Part shown: piece by piece, positions 23,588 through 30,748 of the stretch
How the letters are laid out: each line of letters begins with the position of its first letter
Position numbering within the stretch: the stretch's first letter is position 1
Assembly (NCBI GenBank): GCA_001303665.1
Contig: LJUF01000012.1
Span: forward strand, 1,116 to 31,955
Source of the DNA: Phycisphaerae bacterium SM23_33
Lineage (GTDB): Bacteria; Planctomycetota; Phycisphaerae; SM23-33
Length of the DNA: 30,840 bases
Direction: 5' to 3'
Translations under genes and position numbers: made by a program
Notes under the pieces: generated by a model
Databases searched by the model: none
What the model was told of the DNA's origin: nothing
The model's input: the letters and a program-made list of their open reading frames with translations, nothing else

Positions 23588-25174
23588 CTAGGGTTGACTG
23601 TTTCCTTCGGCTGCGGGTTGGGCGGAGGGCTGGGTCGCCTGGGGCGGGCGCACCGACGACCGACTCCGGGCCGGACCGACCTCGTACGTCGCCCATGCGC
23701 CCGGTCCCTTCAGTTGGTCCAGACCCATCTGCTTCAGCCAGGCCGCATCCGTCGGCGAGATCCGCGCGGGGGCCTTGCCCTCGATTCGACCTTCGGCATA
23801 GAGCTCCCAGTCGTCGGGGGGCGAGTGAAGCAGCCCGGGCAGCGGCAGCTGGCCAGCCACCGTCATCGGCTCCACCAGCGAGGCCGTCACCATCACCACC
23901 AGCTCGGTTTCGCTGTTTGTGTACCGGACCGATCGGAACAGGGCCCCGAGGACCGGCAGGTCGCCCAACCCGGGTACGCGCGAGGCCCGCGCTGAAGTGG
24001 ATCGGCTGATCAGCCCCGCCATGCCGAAGGTCTGACCGCTCTTCATCTCCAGGGTGGTCGCGGCCTTCCGCGTCACCACCGCCGGGACGCGGAAGCCGGA
24101 GATCTCCACGGCTCCAACGTCCGAAAGCTCGCTGACCTCCGGGGCCACGTACAACCGTATGGCGCCGTCGCCCAGAACTACCGGGCGGAAGCTCAACCGC
24201 ACGCCAAATTGACGGTACTCGATCGTGATAGAGGTGGCCCCCGCAGTCGTCCCCTGCACGACGGGAATGGGAAACTCTCCGCCGGCCAGGAAAGAGGCCT
24301 CCTCGCCGCTCAGGGCCACCAGGGTCGGCTCGGCAAGGATCCGGAGATACTGGTTTTCGGCCAGGGCCTGGAGGAAGAACTCCAGCCCCCACTCGGGGAA
24401 TCCGGCGAACAGGGTCACCGAAGGAGCGACGCTCACGTCGGCGCTGAAGAGAAAGGGGATCCTCGCACTGGCCGCGGAGGTTCCCGCCGGCGGGCCGATG
24501 CTGATCGGATTGATGGGTCCGCCGCCCGCAGAGCCGACGGTCGAGCCGGAAAAGATGTCATGACCGGTTTGGAAGGCGTTGATACCGAGCGCCCGAATCG
24601 CCTGTCGGCTGGCCTCGGCCACCCGAACCTGGATCTGGACCTGCTGGACGCCGGCCAGGCGCGTCAGGTCTACGTACTTGATGCCTGAGGTATCGAGCAG
24701 CCGCCGCATTTCAGCGGCTTGCTCGGCCCGGGGCACGGTCCCCAGGATCGCCACGGCCTCACCCGACTGCACCACTTCCAGCTTGCAGCCGGGCAGAACC
24801 GCATTCAGATCGGATCTGAGCTGCACCACGTCGGCCACCACGTCCACCCGGGCCTGCCACATCTCCTCCTTCTGGCTCCACAGGATCACGTCCGTGGTGC
24901 CGATGGCCTTGCCCAGCACGAGTACCTGGTTGGGCGTAAGCACGGTTACGTCGGCGATCTTCGGCGCCGTAACCGACACGCGAACAACTCCCCAAGGAGA
25001 TTTGATGACTGTGGATCTGCCAAGAAAAATCCGGATGGTCTCCTTCCCACTGTTGATGACGGAGGGCTCCTTGACGCCCTGCCCCGATGCCCATTCCGGC
25101 GCCAACATCACCAGGCAAAATACCCCCATAGGCAAACACGAAGCGCACGTTAGTTTCCGCAGCGCCTTCCGCAT
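23588..25174 (-). CDS. cpaC: CpaC/RcpA outer-membrane secretin
   Basis: A 528-residue protein. It has a signal peptide (about 1-32), a pilus-type N-terminal domain (IRIFLGRSTVIKSPWGVVRV), a BON-like domain (VVQLRSDLNAVLPG, AVAILGTVPR) and a type II/III secretin domain from about 170 to 440, with VQIQVRVAEASRQA, RILAEPTLVALSGEEASFLAGGE-type text and RVPGLGDLPVLGALFRS. An added C-terminal region of about 90 residues ends in Pro/Gln/Ala-rich sequence. It forms the outer-membrane ring through which the Flp pilus leaves. AGGAG precedes the ATG by about 10 nt. It follows cpaB by 93 nt and precedes cpaE by 20 nt. The secretin assignment is secure. Confidence 0.95.
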   Translation of the reverse strand: MRKALRKLTCASCLPMGVFCLVMLAPEWASGQGVKEPSVINSGKETIRIFLGRSTVIKSPWGVVRVSVTAPKIADVTVLTPNQVLVLGKAIGTTDVILWSQKEEMWQARVDVVADVVQLRSDLNAVLPGCKLEVVQSGEAVAILGTVPRAEQAAEMRRLLDTSGIKYVDLTRLAGVQQVQIQVRVAEASRQAIRALGINAFQTGHDIFSGSTVGSAGGGPINPISIGPPAGTSAASARIPFLFSADVSVAPSVTLFAGFPEWGLEFFLQALAENQYLRILAEPTLVALSGEEASFLAGGEFPIPVVQGTTAGATSITIEYRQFGVRLSFRPVVLGDGAIRLYVAPEVSELSDVGAVEISGFRVPAVVTRKAATTLEMKSGQTFGMAGLISRSTSARASRVPGLGDLPVLGALFRSVRYTNSETELVVMVTASLVEPMTVAGQLPLPGLLHSPPDDWELYAEGRIEGKAPARISPTDAAWLKQMGLDQLKGPGAWATYEVGPARSRSSVRPPQATQPSAQPAAEGNSQP

Positions 25175-25267
25175 GGCCGGGCTCTCCTACAAGCGGTCAC
25201 TTTGGCTTTGACGATCGGCTGCCCATTCCTTGAGAATCGCGGCCTCCGCTGCCGCGGGTTTCTGGTA

Positions 25268-26302
25268 TTACTTCTGGTCCTCCTTGAATTCGCGGGGCAG
25301 GGAAACGGTCTGCTTTTCCTTCTGCCCGGCGCGAATCACCTCCGTTTGCCACTGGGCCGTCGCCAGGACCGCCTCCCGGCTGGAGCCGGCCACGAAAGTC
25401 GGCGGCTGGGGTGGCGTCGGGGCCGCCGGCTGGGTCGCCACGGGGGCCGCCGGGGCCGCCTCGGGGCGGGTCTGGCCCGCGGCTGCGGGCAGCCCCTCCG
25501 GCGGGCTCGGGGGAGACGGCTGTATCATCTCCGCCAGCCGGCTGAGGAACTCGTCCGACAGCTCGCTGAGGACGGTTGCCCTCTTGTCTGTGGACGCCAC
25601 GTCCAGCGGATTCCGCATCGCCAGCGACAGCGTGCCGTTGCTGGCTGCCAGTTGCAGGGCCTCGGCCTGCTTGGGACTGACCAGCAGGGTCACGTTCCTG
25701 CTTCGGCCATAGGGTTGACGGGACCCCTTGCTTTCGCCCGTTTCTTCCCCGGATACGATCGTTCGATCCTCAATGGCCAGCACCTCGATGCCTTGAAGGA
25801 GCACGATGGAGATGGCCTCGCCCAGCTCGTCCCTCCGGGAGGACAACTTGAAGGACGCCAGCACGTCCACCAGACTGCCGGGATACAGCAGGCCCATCAG
25901 ACTGGCGTGCTCGGCCAGGGGAATGGTAACGGCGCGCATTCCCTTGGGAAGGGCCGCGGCCAACAGTGTGCCTGTGCCTTTCGTGGCAAAGCAGTCGGCC
26001 GTAAAGGGTTGTCCCTCAACCACCGGCCTGGCGAGCACCTTGCCCACAACCTGCACCGGGTCCGGAATGTAGCCCTTGGGGGCCTGGGTCTTGGGCACGG
26101 ACTTGGTCAGAACCGACCTGGTGTCCACCACCGCCATCGCCGGCAGGTCCGTGGCGGCCATCACGACCTGGACGTTCCCCAGGTCCTGCGGCCCGGGGGC
26201 CGGGGTGGCGCGACCTCCAGCCCGCAGGGCCGCTACAATCACGGCAGCGCAACCCGCTGCAATAACGCCTAACACCACGAAACCTATGATGAGCGTTCTC
26301 AT
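25268..26302 (-). CDS. cpaB: CpaB/RcpC pilus assembly protein
   Basis: A 344-residue protein. It has an N-terminal membrane anchor (IIGFVVLGVIAAGCAAVIVA), a SAF-type domain (VVMAATDLPAMAVVDTRSV, GKVLARPVVEGQPF) and an RcpC-type domain (GMRAVTIPLAEHASLMGLLY, GSLVDVLASF, RNVTLLVSPKQAEALQLA). A Pro/Ala/Thr-rich stretch near 290-315 precedes the end. In Tad systems CpaB/RcpC is periplasmic, associates with the secretin and may contact the wall through the SAF domain. The ATG at 26302 has AAGGA upstream and starts just before the anchor; an in-frame TTG at 26320 is less likely. It is separated from tadE by 248 nt, the largest gap inside the operon. Confidence 0.92.
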   Translation of the reverse strand: MRTLIIGFVVLGVIAAGCAAVIVAALRAGGRATPAPGPQDLGNVQVVMAATDLPAMAVVDTRSVLTKSVPKTQAPKGYIPDPVQVVGKVLARPVVEGQPFTADCFATKGTGTLLAAALPKGMRAVTIPLAEHASLMGLLYPGSLVDVLASFKLSSRRDELGEAISIVLLQGIEVLAIEDRTIVSGEETGESKGSRQPYGRSRNVTLLVSPKQAEALQLAASNGTLSLAMRNPLDVASTDKRATVLSELSDEFLSRLAEMIQPSPPSPPEGLPAAAGQTRPEAAPAAPVATQPAAPTPPQPPTFVAGSSREAVLATAQWQTEVIRAGQKEKQTVSLPREFKEDQK

Positions 26303-26550
26303 GGCAAGCTTTCCTTCCAAATAGCAGGGCGCCAGCCCTCACGGCGTGGGCCCACGGGCACGGCCTACCCAATAGAATATGTCGAACATAGGGGCCAAAA
26401 GCTGTAGGGAAAACTGCCCCAGTCGGGGGCCACGCACTGGTAGCCGGGTCGGACGCAGCCTGCGGTGACCTCCCCGGGGGCCCCGCGGCCCCAATGTCGC
26501 GATTTCGCGGTCCCTTGCGGAAGCGAACAGCCAAACCTCAGGTTGCAGCG
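26303..26550 (-). other. Untranslated gap inside the tad operon with a weak terminator-like hairpin
   Basis: 248 nt between tadE and cpaB without a credible gene; ORFs here lack ribosome sites and family signals. On the minus strand a short GC hairpin, GCCCC with GGGGC arms (26416-26430), is followed by AGTTTT. Upstream of it lies a very GC-rich palindromic stretch around 26480. A partial terminator or RNA-processing site would lower expression of the machinery genes relative to flp, cpaA and tadE. This is inference from position and a 5-bp stem only. Confidence 0.3.
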
Positions 26551-26964
26551 TCATGGGCCTTCTTTGGCCATGGTCACCACCGCCTCCAGGTGCTCGGGCA
26601 TGGGCACGAAAGCCGGGCCGGCCAGTTGTATGTTGGCGTAGGGCACGGTGATCCGGACCGTCAACGTGTCGCCCGGGAGGACCTGGCTCACATCCCCGGG
26701 CAGGGTCAAGGTGTACTTGCCCTGGCTGATGCCCGAGGCAGCCATCAGGGCCGCGACGGCAGTCTCCACGTCGGCATTGATGGCGTCGGCCCGGACGGCG
26801 ACGCGGGCGGCGTGACGGGTGGCATTGGTGATCTGCTGGGTCTTCACAAAGGCCCAGCCGTACTCAATCACCCCGAACGTCAGCAGAAGCAGCAAGGAAA
26901 ACAGCAGTGCCGCTTCCACCGTCATCGCGCCCCTGGCCTTTCGCCCTGCGGTTATGCGCGCCAT
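26551..26964 (-). CDS. tadE: TadE-like minor pilin (pseudopilin)
   Basis: A 137-residue protein. After a short basic leader, GAMTVEAALLFSLLLLLTFG gives the prepilin-like Glu (E17) at the start of a long hydrophobic helix, the TadE hallmark. IEYGWAFVKTQQITNATRHAARVA continues the typical TadE N-terminal domain. The C-terminal part is strand-like (TLTLPGDVSQVLPGDTLTVR). AGGAG is 7 nt before ATG 26964, and the first 13 nt overlap the end of cpaA. TadE and TadF are processed by the Tad prepilin peptidase and are needed for pilus formation. A TadG-like partner sits across the promoter region at 28926. Confidence 0.9.
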   Translation of the reverse strand: MARITAGRKARGAMTVEAALLFSLLLLLTFGVIEYGWAFVKTQQITNATRHAARVAVRADAINADVETAVAALMAASGISQGKYTLTLPGDVSQVLPGDTLTVRITVPYANIQLAGPAFVPMPEHLEAVVTMAKEGP

Positions 26965-27527
26965 AGGAGGACTCCTGTCGCGGCAATGCAGACGCCGCCG
27001 AAGATGGCAATTCCGTACGGCATCGTCTGCCTAGAATCGGTCGTAGGCAGGAAGCCTTTCCTGTCCTTCAGCTTTCCGCGGCTGATCACAATGAAAATCA
27101 GGCCATTCACAAAGGCGACGACATGATCCAGCACGGACCGCAGCCGCTTCTTCGCCGCTGCCTGTCCGATCGCCAGGAAAACGGCGCAGAGCGACACCGC
27201 CACCAGCGCAACCATGCCGTTGGCCAGGCCAAGCCAGGCGCCGATGGCAGCCATCAACTTGGCGTCGCCTGCCCCACCGCCGGCGAAAAGAAACAGCAGC
27301 ACGTAGGGAAACGCCAGCACCAGGCAGGCGAGGGCGGCCTCGCACAGGCCGGCCAGGCCGCCCACGTAAGCCGACCACGCCAGCCCGGCCACCAACACCG
27401 GGCCCGTCAGCCTGTTGGGGATCCGCCGCCCGGCCACGTCAGCTACCGCTCCCGCCAGTGAGGCGCCGATAGCGGCGCCCCACTGGAGGAACGGACTTCC
27501 TTGCTGCCACAAGGTCATCGTCCACAT
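26952..27527 (-). CDS. cpaA: CpaA/TadV prepilin peptidase
   Basis: A 191-residue polytopic membrane protein of the A24 (type IV prepilin peptidase) family. The catalytic Asp residues are D30 (AVADVAGRRIPN) and D88 in GGGAGDAKLMAAIGAW, the GxGD motif. There are about six hydrophobic helices, and no N-terminal methylase domain, as expected for TadV. It should cut Flp and the TadE-type pseudopilins at the inner face of the cytoplasmic membrane. GGAGG is 8 nt before ATG 27527. It lies 52 nt after flp and overlaps tadE by 13 nt. The C-terminal 35 residues after the last cytoplasmic loop (SRGKLKDRKG) are also hydrophobic. No defect seen. Confidence 0.93.
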   Translation of the reverse strand: MWTMTLWQQGSPFLQWGAAIGASLAGAVADVAGRRIPNRLTGPVLVAGLAWSAYVGGLAGLCEAALACLVLAFPYVLLFLFAGGGAGDAKLMAAIGAWLGLANGMVALVAVSLCAVFLAIGQAAAKKRLRSVLDHVVAFVNGLIFIVISRGKLKDRKGFLPTTDSRQTMPYGIAIFGGVCIAATGVLLWRA

Positions 27528-27579
27528 CGCTTCGCCTCCCTACAGACGATGGCCGCGGCTTTCATCTTCAGGAATCGCC

Positions 27580-27762
27580 TTACGGATTCGCCGCCAGACC
27601 CTGGTCGAGCTGGTTGAACTTGGTGTACACCCAACCGCCGATAGAGGCAATCAGGCCGATCGTGCCGACGACAATCAGGCCGGCAATGATCGCGTACTCC
27701 ACCGTCTCCAAACCCTTCTCGTCCTTGATGAACTGCTTTGCGAGCTCTCTCAATGCCTTCAT
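27580..27762 (-). CDS. flp: Flp/Fap-type major pilin
   Basis: A 60-residue prepilin. The leader MKALRELAKQFIKDEKG ends in Gly; cleavage by CpaA after G17 would give LETVEYAIIAGLIVVG with the conserved Glu-Tyr (E22-Y23) of the Flp motif. A hydrophobic helix follows, then a short Tyr/Asn/Gln-rich tail (WVYTKFNQLDQGLAANP). Processed length of about 43 residues is ordinary for Flp pilins. AAGGAG is 7 nt before the ATG. It is the first gene of the operon after a leader of about 360 nt from a strong promoter. Only one flp copy is present in the window. Confidence 0.95.
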   Translation of the reverse strand: MKALRELAKQFIKDEKGLETVEYAIIAGLIVVGTIGLIASIGGWVYTKFNQLDQGLAANP

Positions 27763-28120
27763 TTTCTTCTCCTTCTCTCCTTTGCATTGTCCTCGCCGGT
27801 TTGAACTGGCAACCGGCCTGTTCACGAACGTATTTCCAGGCCTGCGCCGCCCGAGCGGCTCGGCCGACCACAAGCGATGTTTAAACACTGCCGATTCAGT
27901 GCAAGACCCTGCCGGCGAGAACGGAGGCACTGCTTCCCAGTGCCAACGTCGGTTGAAGCGAGCAAGAAACGCTCCTCCGTGAAGCTCCCTCGACCGACGG
28001 CCTTTCGGCTGAGCGGACCGCTACGACAGAGGCTGCCGGGTCGCCGGGTTCTAGTTACCAAAAACTTCCGTGAAGTGAGCTGCTACCCCCAGTCCTTGTG
28101 GGTTCACTCCTCAGAAACGT
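27763..28120 (-). promoter_or_regulatory. Long structured 5' leader of the flp/tad operon
   Basis: From the predicted start near 28120 to the flp ATG there are about 358 nt without a convincing ORF. Hairpins seen on the minus strand: an 8-nt region GTGAA near the 5' end that can pair with TTCAC about 40 nt later; GGCACTG with CAGTGCC (27926-27944, 5-nt loop); and GCCGGTT with AACCGGC (27795-27817, 9-nt loop) just upstream of the flp ribosome site. Such a leader could control pilin expression or mRNA stability. I did not find the conserved core of a known riboswitch. The plus-strand part of the gene-free span, 28156-28426, is covered in the promoter entry at 28263. Confidence 0.45.
28064..28076 (-). 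terminator. Candidate attenuator hairpin in the flp leader
   Basis: On the minus strand ACTTC-ACG-GAAGT is followed by TTTT, about 45-60 nt after the predicted start. One arm also contains TTCAC, which can pair with an earlier GTGAA (about 28100), giving two exclusive folds like a terminator/antiterminator pair. The stem has only 5 bp, so evidence is weak. Confidence 0.25.
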
Positions 28121-28126
28121 TGCTTA

Positions 28127-28155
28127 AGTATATCCCGGCCTTACGGTACCGTCAA
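28127..28155 (-). promoter_or_regulatory. Strong sigma-70-type promoter of the flp/tad operon
   Basis: On the minus strand TTGACG (28155-28150), exactly 17 nt, then TATACT (28132-28127). Both hexamers match consensus at five of six positions. It is the only promoter of this quality upstream of flp and probably drives all eleven tad genes. Identical hexamers and spacing occur upstream of the tadG-like gene. Confidence 0.65.
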
Positions 28156-28262
28156 GGCGCAAAGTGGCAGTTTTTTCGCCCGTGACCAACCTGGGGAAGC
28201 CCCTGGCATCGCCGGTCCGGATCACCCGGCAACTTCACAGGCCTCTTCGCACCCGGCAGGCC

Positions 28263-28291
28263 TTGACGCCGGGAGCTGCTGCGACTGCAAT
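28263..28291 (+). promoter_or_regulatory. Candidate promoter of the small membrane protein gene
   Basis: TTGACG (28263-28268), 17 nt, then TGCAAT (28286-28291). The -35 and spacing match the other promoters here; the -10 matches at four of six positions. A start near 28298 gives about 130 nt before the GTG at 28427. I see no gene in 28156-28426. Confidence 0.35.
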
Positions 28292-28426
28292 GTCGCCGCG
28301 TCAGTTCCCGTACGGTGCCGGGATCTGCCGGCTCCCCTGCGCCGGGGCGTACTGACCCGACGCCATCAGGCCGATCGGACCGTCCGGGCCGGCCGCCGCT
28401 GCTAGACCCTCGAGGAGGGACTTCGA

Positions 28427-28759
28427 GTGTTCTCGCGAAACTTCGGGGTCGGCCAGGTCCCCGTGCAGCGGCTGGGCACCATTGAGTCTCTGGTGCTGTT
28501 GGCGGCGGTGGCGATGGCCATCGTCATTCAGCCGGCTGATTCGGTCCGGGCGACCTGTCGCTGCCTGGTCGAAGCGGCCGTCCTGGACTCCGGCCAGCCC
28601 ATCCGGCACGCCTTCTGCCGCTTCGCCGCCGGCCTGCGCGACCCCATCACGGCGGAACCATTACAGGCCCATGTCGTAGACACCGGCTGTGGGCTAATCC
28701 GCAGCCTTTCGGCCTTGACGGCCTTCCCGCGAGGTGCTATACTTTGTCATAAAGTGTAG
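28427..28759 (+). CDS. Small predicted single-span membrane protein of unknown function
   Basis: A 110-residue ORF with a GTG start preceded by GAGGAGGGA, one of the best ribosome sites in the window. Codons have high third-position GC for roughly the first 85 codons, as in real genes here. Residues 18-34 are hydrophobic (IESLVLLAAVAMAIVIQ), a likely membrane helix or signal anchor, followed by RATCRCLVEAAVLDSGQP and RHAFCRFAAG, a region with three Cys. I recognise no family. The last 20 codons overlap the tadG-like promoter and look less coding-like. It lies between two tad transcription units, so a role in pilus expression or assembly is possible but unsupported. A minus-strand ORF over the same DNA lacks a ribosome site. 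Confidence 0.5.
   Translation: MFSRNFGVGQVPVQRLGTIESLVLLAAVAMAIVIQPADSVRATCRCLVEAAVLDSGQPIRHAFCRFAAGLRDPITAEPLQAHVVDTGCGLIRSLSALTAFPRGAILCHKV
28715..28743 (+). promoter_or_regulatory. Strong sigma-70-type promoter of the tadG-like gene, with overlapping inverted repeat
   Basis: TTGACG (28715-28720), 17 nt, TATACT (28738-28743): the same hexamers and spacer as the flp promoter. An inverted repeat ACTTT-5 nt-AAAGT (28741-28755) covers the end of the -10 and the start site, a good place for an operator. A hairpin CCTCCG with CGGAGG (28762-28779) lies in the early leader. The leader to ATG 28926 is about 175 nt. Confidence 0.6.
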
Positions 28760-28925
28760 GTCCTCCGGGGGCACGGAGGCTCTTCTGGCCCAAGCAATTA
28801 GGATGGAGCCGCGCCGACTTCGCTTTTTGGTGCATGCTGGGGCAGCCAGGACGGCGCCGAAGCCCTTGGAAGGTCTGGCCCCTTTGCGTCGTTGGCGCGA
28901 GCCGAACTTATACATGAGGCGGGCG

Positions 28926-30311
28926 ATGAGAAAGAACTCGATCAATTTCGATAGACGCCGCCGGACGGTTGATTCCGGCCGAGGCCCGGACAGGCAGCCA
29001 GTGACACGTCTCCCCGGCCGCGGCTCCAACTCGTGCCGGCCTGGGATGGTAAACATCTGGGTCGCGCTGCTGGGCCTGTTCCTGATAGGGATGGTCGCGC
29101 TGGCCACCGACGTAGCCTACACGCTGTTGGCCGCGCACCAGCTACAGAACGCCGTGGACGCGGCCGCCCTGGCGGGGGCGCAGAAGGTTCGCCTTGACTC
29201 CGTGGCGGCCCGCGCCGCCGCCATCGCCATTGCTCAGGCGAACTTCGCCACCCGCCAGCCTGTGCTGCTCACGGACAACCCGGACAATGCCATTGACGGC
29301 GACGTCGTGATCGGTCGATTCGACAGGGCCCTGGGACGGTTCACGGCAACGCTGCGGGCACCCAACGCCGTCAAGGTCCTCGCCCGGAGAACCGAGGCCT
29401 CCCCCGGTGGGCCGGTGCCCCTGTTCTTCGGCGCGATCTTCGGCGTGAGTACGGCTCAGGTCTCTCGCGACGCCATTGCCATGGTCGGCGGCGGAACCGG
29501 CGCTGGGATCATCGCCCTGAACCCGGAGAAGAAGAACTCATTGACGATCAGCGGCGACGTCACCGTCAACACCGGCGACGGCGCCATCCAGGTGAACTCC
29601 ACGGACCCGGCTTCGGCGGCGTTCTGCAACGGCAATCCAATCATCAACGTGCCGGCCTTGAACGTGTGTGGGGAGCCGCGGATCGTCGGCAACGTGACCC
29701 TCACCGGCGAGGTGAACACCGGCGTCCGTCCGATCCCGGACCCGCTGCGCTTCCTGCCGGAGCCTACCTGGAACCCGGCCGAGGACCTGGGAACCGTCTC
29801 TGTCACCGGCGGCGAGACCCTTCAGATCGGTCCGGGCTACTATTCCGGTGGCATCGCGATCAACAACGGCTGCCTCACCCTGAGCCCCGGCATCTACATC
29901 CTTGACGGCGCGGGGCTGAACGTCAGCGGCAACGCCGTCTTCATTGCCGAGGGCGTGATGTTTTACGTCATCGGTACCGGCGTGGTGGACCTGACAGGGA
30001 CCAATCAGATTCGGATCACCCCACCGGATCCGGATGTCTACGATTACCCCGGAGTTGATACCTACGAGCACGTGAGTATCTTCCAGGGCCGTTCCAATAC
30101 GAACGAATCTCGCATCATCGGCACCAGTCTTCTGGACCTGGAGGGGACGCTTTACTTCCCGGTCAGTCACCTCGAGCTGGGCGGGACCGGGGAGGGCTTT
30201 GGGAATCAGCTTATCGCCGACACGATCGATGTCCACGGGGAGGGCGTGCTGCTCATCCGGTATGATGGCAATGAGCCCGCCGTGGGGAATCGCGTGTTCC
30301 TCGTGGAGTAA
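28926..30311 (+). CDS. tadG: TadG-like (TadE/G family) pilus-associated protein with C-terminal beta-rich domain
   Basis: A 461-residue protein. After a basic N-terminus, MVNIWVALLGLFLIGMVALATDVAY (about 41-65) and LLAAHQLQNAVDAAALAGAQ are the standard start of TadG/Flp-associated proteins: one membrane helix, then the amphipathic Asn/Asp-Ala-rich helix. Residues from about 180 on are repetitive strand text (LTISGDVTVNTGDGAIQV, LTLSPGIYILDGAGLNVSGN, LIADTIDVHGEGVLLIRYDG), likely a parallel beta-helix-like or similar beta domain facing the periplasm or surface. Several starts are in frame (28803, 28914, 28926); 28926 is chosen because GAGG lies 8 nt upstream. It has its own promoter and is transcribed away from the tad operon. 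No von Willebrand A (MIDAS) motif is seen, unlike some TadG proteins. Confidence 0.8.
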   Translation: MRKNSINFDRRRRTVDSGRGPDRQPVTRLPGRGSNSCRPGMVNIWVALLGLFLIGMVALATDVAYTLLAAHQLQNAVDAAALAGAQKVRLDSVAARAAAIAIAQANFATRQPVLLTDNPDNAIDGDVVIGRFDRALGRFTATLRAPNAVKVLARRTEASPGGPVPLFFGAIFGVSTAQVSRDAIAMVGGGTGAGIIALNPEKKNSLTISGDVTVNTGDGAIQVNSTDPASAAFCNGNPIINVPALNVCGEPRIVGNVTLTGEVNTGVRPIPDPLRFLPEPTWNPAEDLGTVSVTGGETLQIGPGYYSGGIAINNGCLTLSPGIYILDGAGLNVSGNAVFIAEGVMFYVIGTGVVDLTGTNQIRITPPDPDVYDYPGVDTYEHVSIFQGRSNTNESRIIGTSLLDLEGTLYFPVSHLELGGTGEGFGNQLIADTIDVHGEGVLLIRYDGNEPAVGNRVFLVE

Positions 30312-30615
30312 TCGGCACCAGTCGACGGGGCGGGGGCCGGTCAGGCGGCCGGCGGCTGCGGAGGGAGATCACCCGCCGGGCCTTACCGGCCGGCAGTACC
30401 CTGGCAGGCTGCGCTGCGGCCGATCCGCTTTGCCGTAGAGCCGCGGGACTCCGCGTAGTGCAAGGTAGAGTCCGAATCCACAAGTCTTGACACCACAGCC
30501 ACTTCTGATAAAGCGGGCGAGCGGGTTCAGGCCGCCAACGTCCGGGTGCGCATACCTTGTCTTGCATGGCCGGACCCGGGATCCAGGCGCAAGCATCTTC
30601 TTTTCTTTGGCTTGC

Positions 30616-30643
30616 CGATTTGCCCCCAGGCGCGGGCAAATCG
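30616..30643. repeat. Perfect 10-bp inverted repeat
   Basis: CGATTTGCCC (30616-30625) and GGGCAAATCG (30634-30643) with an 8-nt loop. No T-tract follows on either strand, so it is not an ordinary terminator. It lies about 105 nt upstream of the last gene and could be an operator or an RNA stem in its leader. Confidence 0.6.
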
Positions 30644-30696
30644 TAGCCTCCCCCTAGAGGGTCGCACCAGCGGTATTGCCGACAGTGACGTGGCAC

Positions 30697-30744
30697 TGCC
30701 TCGGAGGCGGTCGGGACGCGAGTCCCATCGGCACCACCGAGGCA
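30697..30744 (+). promoter_or_regulatory. Nested hairpin covering the ribosome site of the last gene
   Basis: Outer arms TGCCTCGG (30697-30704) and CCGAGGCA (30737-30744) pair perfectly. Inside, GGGAC (30713-30717) and GTCCC (30722-30726) pair around a GCGA tetraloop of the GNRA class. The 3' outer arm contains the GAGG that serves as ribosome site for ATG 30749, so the fold would hide it. Confidence 0.45.
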
Positions 30745-30748
30745 GGCC

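Larger units (their letters stand above)
30312..30748. other. Gene-free stretch between the tadG-like gene and the last gene
   Basis: 437 nt without a convincing ORF. Near its start a CCGGCGG/CCGCCGG pair (about 30340-30375) follows the tadG-like stop but has no T-tract. A perfect -35-like TTGACA lies at 30487-30492 with only a poor -10 (TAAAGC, 16 nt later), a doubtful promoter for the last gene. A pyrimidine-rich run (about 30593-30610) precedes the 10-bp inverted repeat at 30616-30643, and the hairpin at 30697-30744 touches the ribosome site. Confidence 0.5.

Noticed and set aside
26430..26530. A possible cyclic-di-GMP (GEMM-I) riboswitch: CACGCAC and GGACGCAGCC resemble parts of the core
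   Set aside because: It is on the strand opposite to the tad genes, and the GAAA tetraloop with its receptor and the conserved second stem are absent.
27925..27945. A sigma-54 promoter for flp (TGGCACTGGGAAGC on the minus strand)
   Set aside because: The GG-to-GC spacing is 9 rather than 10 and the -12 box is poor; a near-consensus sigma-70 promoter lies upstream.
27822..28061. A 79-codon minus-strand ORF in the flp leader
   Set aside because: TTG start with no ribosome site, low-complexity Arg/Ser/Gly text and no membrane or family signal; the region is better explained as leader RNA.
28301..28609. A 102-codon minus-strand ORF
   Set aside because: It overlaps the plus-strand small gene, has no ribosome site and reads as His/Arg/Gln-rich shadow sequence over most of its length.
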